A stretch of DNA of 49,682 bases from a bacterium UBP8_UBA817 (GTDB lineage Bacteria > Margulisbacteria > Marinamargulisbacteria > SXXA01 > SICP01). The stretch is taken from assembly GCA_945898045.1 (NCBI GenBank), contig CAMDGG010000009.1, forward strand, positions 1 to 49,682, written 5' to 3'. The notes beneath the pieces are model-generated. The model saw only the letters and a program-made list of their open reading frames with translations. It was not told where the DNA came from and ran no database searches. Below are positions 47,587 to 49,682 of the stretch, in pieces. How positions within the stretch are numbered: position 1 is the stretch's first letter; each line of letters opens with the position of its first letter. The position numbers and the translations under genes are program-made.

Positions 47587-48126
47587 ATGCCAGTAAAAAA
47601 AGAAACACCTAAAACTAAAACAGTAAAACCTGCAGCGACTAAATCAGAAGCAGTAGAAGTGAAAACAGTAAAAGCTGTTAAAAGCAGTGATGCTTCTGTA
47701 AAACCTAAAAAATCAAAAGCGGCGTTATTAAAAGTAGCCCCTGAGTTTTTTTACGGAACAGGAAAAAGAAAGAATGCCATTGCAAAAGTATGGGTATTCA
47801 AAGGTAAAGGAAACATCGTTTTAAACGACCGGGACTATTCAGAAGTTATGAACAAACCTTCCTTAAGCAGTGTTGTATTAAAGCCAATGAAAATTACAGG
47901 ACTTGAAGGCAAATACGACATTAAAATTTCAACAAATGGTGGCGGAATTGTTGGTCAAGCACATGCTTGCCAATTGGGTATTGCTAGAGCCATCCTAGAA
48001 ATGAATGAAACTTTCAGAAAAGCCCTCAGAGAAGAAGGTCTTCTAACACGTGATGCAAGAGTTAAAGAGCGGAAGAAATATGGATGCAAAAAAGCAAGGA
48101 AAGGCTTCCAGTTCAGAAAACGTTAA
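47587..48126 (+). CDS. rpsI: 30S ribosomal protein S9 with Lys/Ala-rich N-terminal extension
   Basis: A 179-residue protein. The S9 core begins near residue 55 (FFYGTGKRKNAIAKVWVFKG) and ends in the tRNA-touching tail GCKKARKGFQFRKR. The first 54 residues are a Lys/Thr/Val/Ala-rich low-complexity extension that ordinary 130-residue S9 lacks. ATG 47587 has AAGGAGCAAG upstream. serA begins four bases after the stop. Confidence 0.95.
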   Translation: MPVKKETPKTKTVKPAATKSEAVEVKTVKAVKSSDASVKPKKSKAALLKVAPEFFYGTGKRKNAIAKVWVFKGKGNIVLNDRDYSEVMNKPSLSSVVLKPMKITGLEGKYDIKISTNGGGIVGQAHACQLGIARAILEMNETFRKALREEGLLTRDARVKERKKYGCKKARKGFQFRKR

Positions 48127-48130
48127 TCCG

Positions 48131-49303
48131 ATGTATAGAATTAAAGTTTATAATAAAATTGCTAAAGAAGGGCTGGCCATATTTAATCCAGCCCTGTGTA
48201 CATTTGGGCCTGATCTTGAGGGACCAGACGCTATTTTGTTGCGCAGCCAAAACCTTCACGCCGAACCACTAGATGCACCGCTTCTAGCCATTGGTCGCGC
48301 AGGTGCCGGCGTCAATAATATACCCGTCGATAAATGCTCCGAAAAAGGCATCGTCGTATTTAATACACCTGGCGCCAATGCAAACGCAGTAAAAGAACTA
48401 GTCCTAGGCGCACTCTTTTTATCTGCACGCCAAATCGTTCCGGCTATTAAATACACTGAATCCTTAAAAGGGCAAGGGGATCAAATACCTGCGCTTGTTG
48501 AAAAAAATAAAGCTCTTTTTCAAGGCTGCGAACTTCGTGGTAAACGCCTCGGTGTCGTCGGTCTTGGTGCCATCGGTATGATGGTCGCCAATGACGCCCT
48601 AAAATTAGGTCTCAGAGTAGAAGGATACGATCCCTTCATCTCAGTTAGTCGTGCATGGGAACTTTCTAGCGAAGTTAAACGCGCTGAAGACCTCAATAAA
48701 ATGCTTAGTAACGTCGATTTCGTCAGCATACACATGCCCCTAACCGACAAAACCAAAGCCTTCATCAGCAAAGAAACGATAACTCATTTTAAAAAGGGCT
48801 CAGTCCTACTCAACTTCTCGAGAGCCGAAGTCGTCAACGAAGACGACGTCATCGCAGCCCTAGACAGTGGCCGCCTATCACTCTACGTCAACGATTTTCC
48901 AACAGAAAAGCTGCTCGCACACCCCAACGCCATTTCCATTCCCCATCTTGGCGCCTCCACAGAAGAAGCAGAAACCAACTGCGCCGTGATGGTTGTTGAA
49001 CAACTCCAAAATTATCTACAAACCGGCAACATCGTCAACGCCGTCAATTTCCCAGATTGCGTCCTCGAACGCAGCAGCAACAACCGACTCTGCATCATCA
49101 ATCAAAACATCCCCAACATGGTCGGCCAAATTACTACTATATTAGCCGAACACAAAATAAATATATCAGAAATGGTCAACAAAAGCCGCGGTGATTACGC
49201 TTGTACTTTAGTAGACGTCAACGACACCATCTCCGATGACATCATCCAAAACCTCAAAAAAATTCAAGGCATCGTCAGCGTCCGCAACCTACAGTTCGTA
49301 TAA
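48131..49303 (+). CDS. serA: D-3-phosphoglycerate dehydrogenase
   Basis: First step of serine synthesis, oxidising 3-phosphoglycerate with NAD. The 390-residue protein from ATG 48131 starts MYRIKVYNKIAKEGL, as family members do; the frame stays open into rpsI. The NAD-binding GVVGLGAIGMMV and the catalytic Arg in NFSRAEVV are visible, as is His in IPHLGAST, with the Glu of NDFPTE as the likely third member. ACT regulatory domain covers about 315-390 (IINQNIPNMVGQITTILAEH), which usually confers serine feedback. Codons become strongly C-ending towards the 3' end, unlike the ribosomal genes before it. Confidence 0.93.
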   Translation: MYRIKVYNKIAKEGLAIFNPALCTFGPDLEGPDAILLRSQNLHAEPLDAPLLAIGRAGAGVNNIPVDKCSEKGIVVFNTPGANANAVKELVLGALFLSARQIVPAIKYTESLKGQGDQIPALVEKNKALFQGCELRGKRLGVVGLGAIGMMVANDALKLGLRVEGYDPFISVSRAWELSSEVKRAEDLNKMLSNVDFVSIHMPLTDKTKAFISKETITHFKKGSVLLNFSRAEVVNEDDVIAALDSGRLSLYVNDFPTEKLLAHPNAISIPHLGASTEEAETNCAVMVVEQLQNYLQTGNIVNAVNFPDCVLERSSNNRLCIINQNIPNMVGQITTILAEHKINISEMVNKSRGDYACTLVDVNDTISDDIIQNLKKIQGIVSVRNLQFV

Positions 49304-49427
49304 GCCACGAATTCTAACGTACGATAGTAGAAAAGACGATTTGATTTCGCAAAGTCTGTTAAGGACAAGCCAAAGTTTGTAGCAATTATATAGTTTCAAA
49401 TTGTTAAAAAGTGGGCACACTTGCGGT
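49304..49427. other. Gap after serA without a recognised feature
   Basis: AT-rich stretch between serA and the small lipoprotein frame. I see only a weak 5-bp inverted repeat (TTCTA/TAGAA near 49311-49331) without a T tract, and no clear terminator. The region 49575-49682 likewise shows no gene within the window. Confidence 0.4.
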
Positions 49428-49574
49428 ATGTTAGAAATTAAAAGGGTTTTTTCTTTTTTTGTTCTATATACATTTTGTATGGCTTTATTTGCTTGCCAAA
49501 GGCCTATTAATTCTCTTATTAACGATAAAGACAATAAAGAGCCCGTCCCACAAAGCCAATCCAAATTTTTGTAA
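49428..49574 (+). CDS. Small lipoprotein, possibly LptM-like
   Basis: A 48-residue reading frame with a lipoprotein signal peptide: MLEIKRVF, a hydrophobic core, and the lipobox LFAC with the acylated Cys at about residue 23. The mature part (CQRPINSL, then polar, with EPVPQSQSK) has the size and composition of LptM/YifL lipoproteins that accompany the LPS-assembly machinery. The GLKGPL motif of classic LptM is not seen. The ribosome site is weak. LptM genes are often followed by lysA; an AGGTG site at the right edge (49671-49675) may serve a gene just outside the window. Confidence 0.5.
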   Translation: MLEIKRVFSFFVLYTFCMALFACQRPINSLINDKDNKEPVPQSQSKFL

Positions 49575-49682
49575 TAGGCTGACATAGACCTCGTCCGAAA
49601 AGAATTTTGGAGAAGACTAGGGAGAATTTTGTAAACAGAGCCTCAGAAAAGCCTAAGATGGGTACATGAGGTGAATATAAGT

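Overview
The window is the chromosome of a Gram-negative bacterium that probably lives with a eukaryotic host. An envelope with a periplasm is indicated by a DsbD-type protein-disulfide reductase, a signal-peptide start and a small lipoprotein. The core gene order is secE-nusG-rplKAJL-rpoBC-rpsLG-fusA-tuf-S10/spc/alpha. The tail secY-adk-map-infA-rpmJ-rpsM-rpsK-rpsD-rpoA-rplQ-truA-rplM-rpsI, a short zinc-type S14, a missing rpmD (L30) and a compact RpoB do not look like ordinary Alpha- or Gammaproteobacteria. I do not assign a phylum; a deep-branching or candidate phylum with intracellular members would fit.

Layout. (1) At 1-2267, on the minus strand, are a nucleotidyltransferase-like fragment and a DsbD-like reductase. 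(2) At 2334-5148, on the plus strand, is a tight operon: rsmD, coaD, a coiled-coil protein, rph and a JAMM peptidase. (3) At 5149-11212 is an accessory region. It holds two paralogous receptor-like proteins, a small XRE regulator fused to the second by overlap, a 32-residue orphan peptide, REP-like repeats and two extra copies of the 3' end of proA. (4) At 11213-14777, on the minus strand, is rplU-rpmA-obgE-proB-proA. (5) At 14946-16801 are an inorganic pyrophosphatase and a dicarboxylate/glutamate symporter. (6) From 16890 to 48126 a nearly unbroken plus-strand superoperon carries tRNA-Trp, the Sec translocon, RNA polymerase subunits, elongation factors and more than 30 ribosomal proteins. 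(7) serA and a small lipoprotein gene close the window.

The most interesting part is the accessory region. Each of the two large proteins (881 and 753 residues) has a helical N-terminal part, then seven FG-GAP-like beta-propeller blades with a DxNxDxxxD calcium loop, as in the integrin alpha head. A Ser/Thr/Pro linker, one transmembrane helix and a C-terminal tail with 13 tyrosines follow. The tails contain YxxP motifs (five in the first, three in the second), an NPEY motif and an SIYAE motif, which resemble docking sites for eukaryotic SH2 and PTB domains. The propellers are also dense in N-X-S/T sequons. I infer surface-receptor mimics or effectors acting in a host membrane; this is not proven.

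The propeller DNA is almost identical between the two genes while the N-termini and tails differ, which suggests gene conversion with diversifying tails. The second gene lies in a roughly 3 kb unit bounded by direct repeats of the proA 3' end, which looks like an integration or duplication hot spot. A separate oddity is obgE: the only start that preserves the Obg glycine-rich fold is an AUU codon overlapping the rpmA stop codon.
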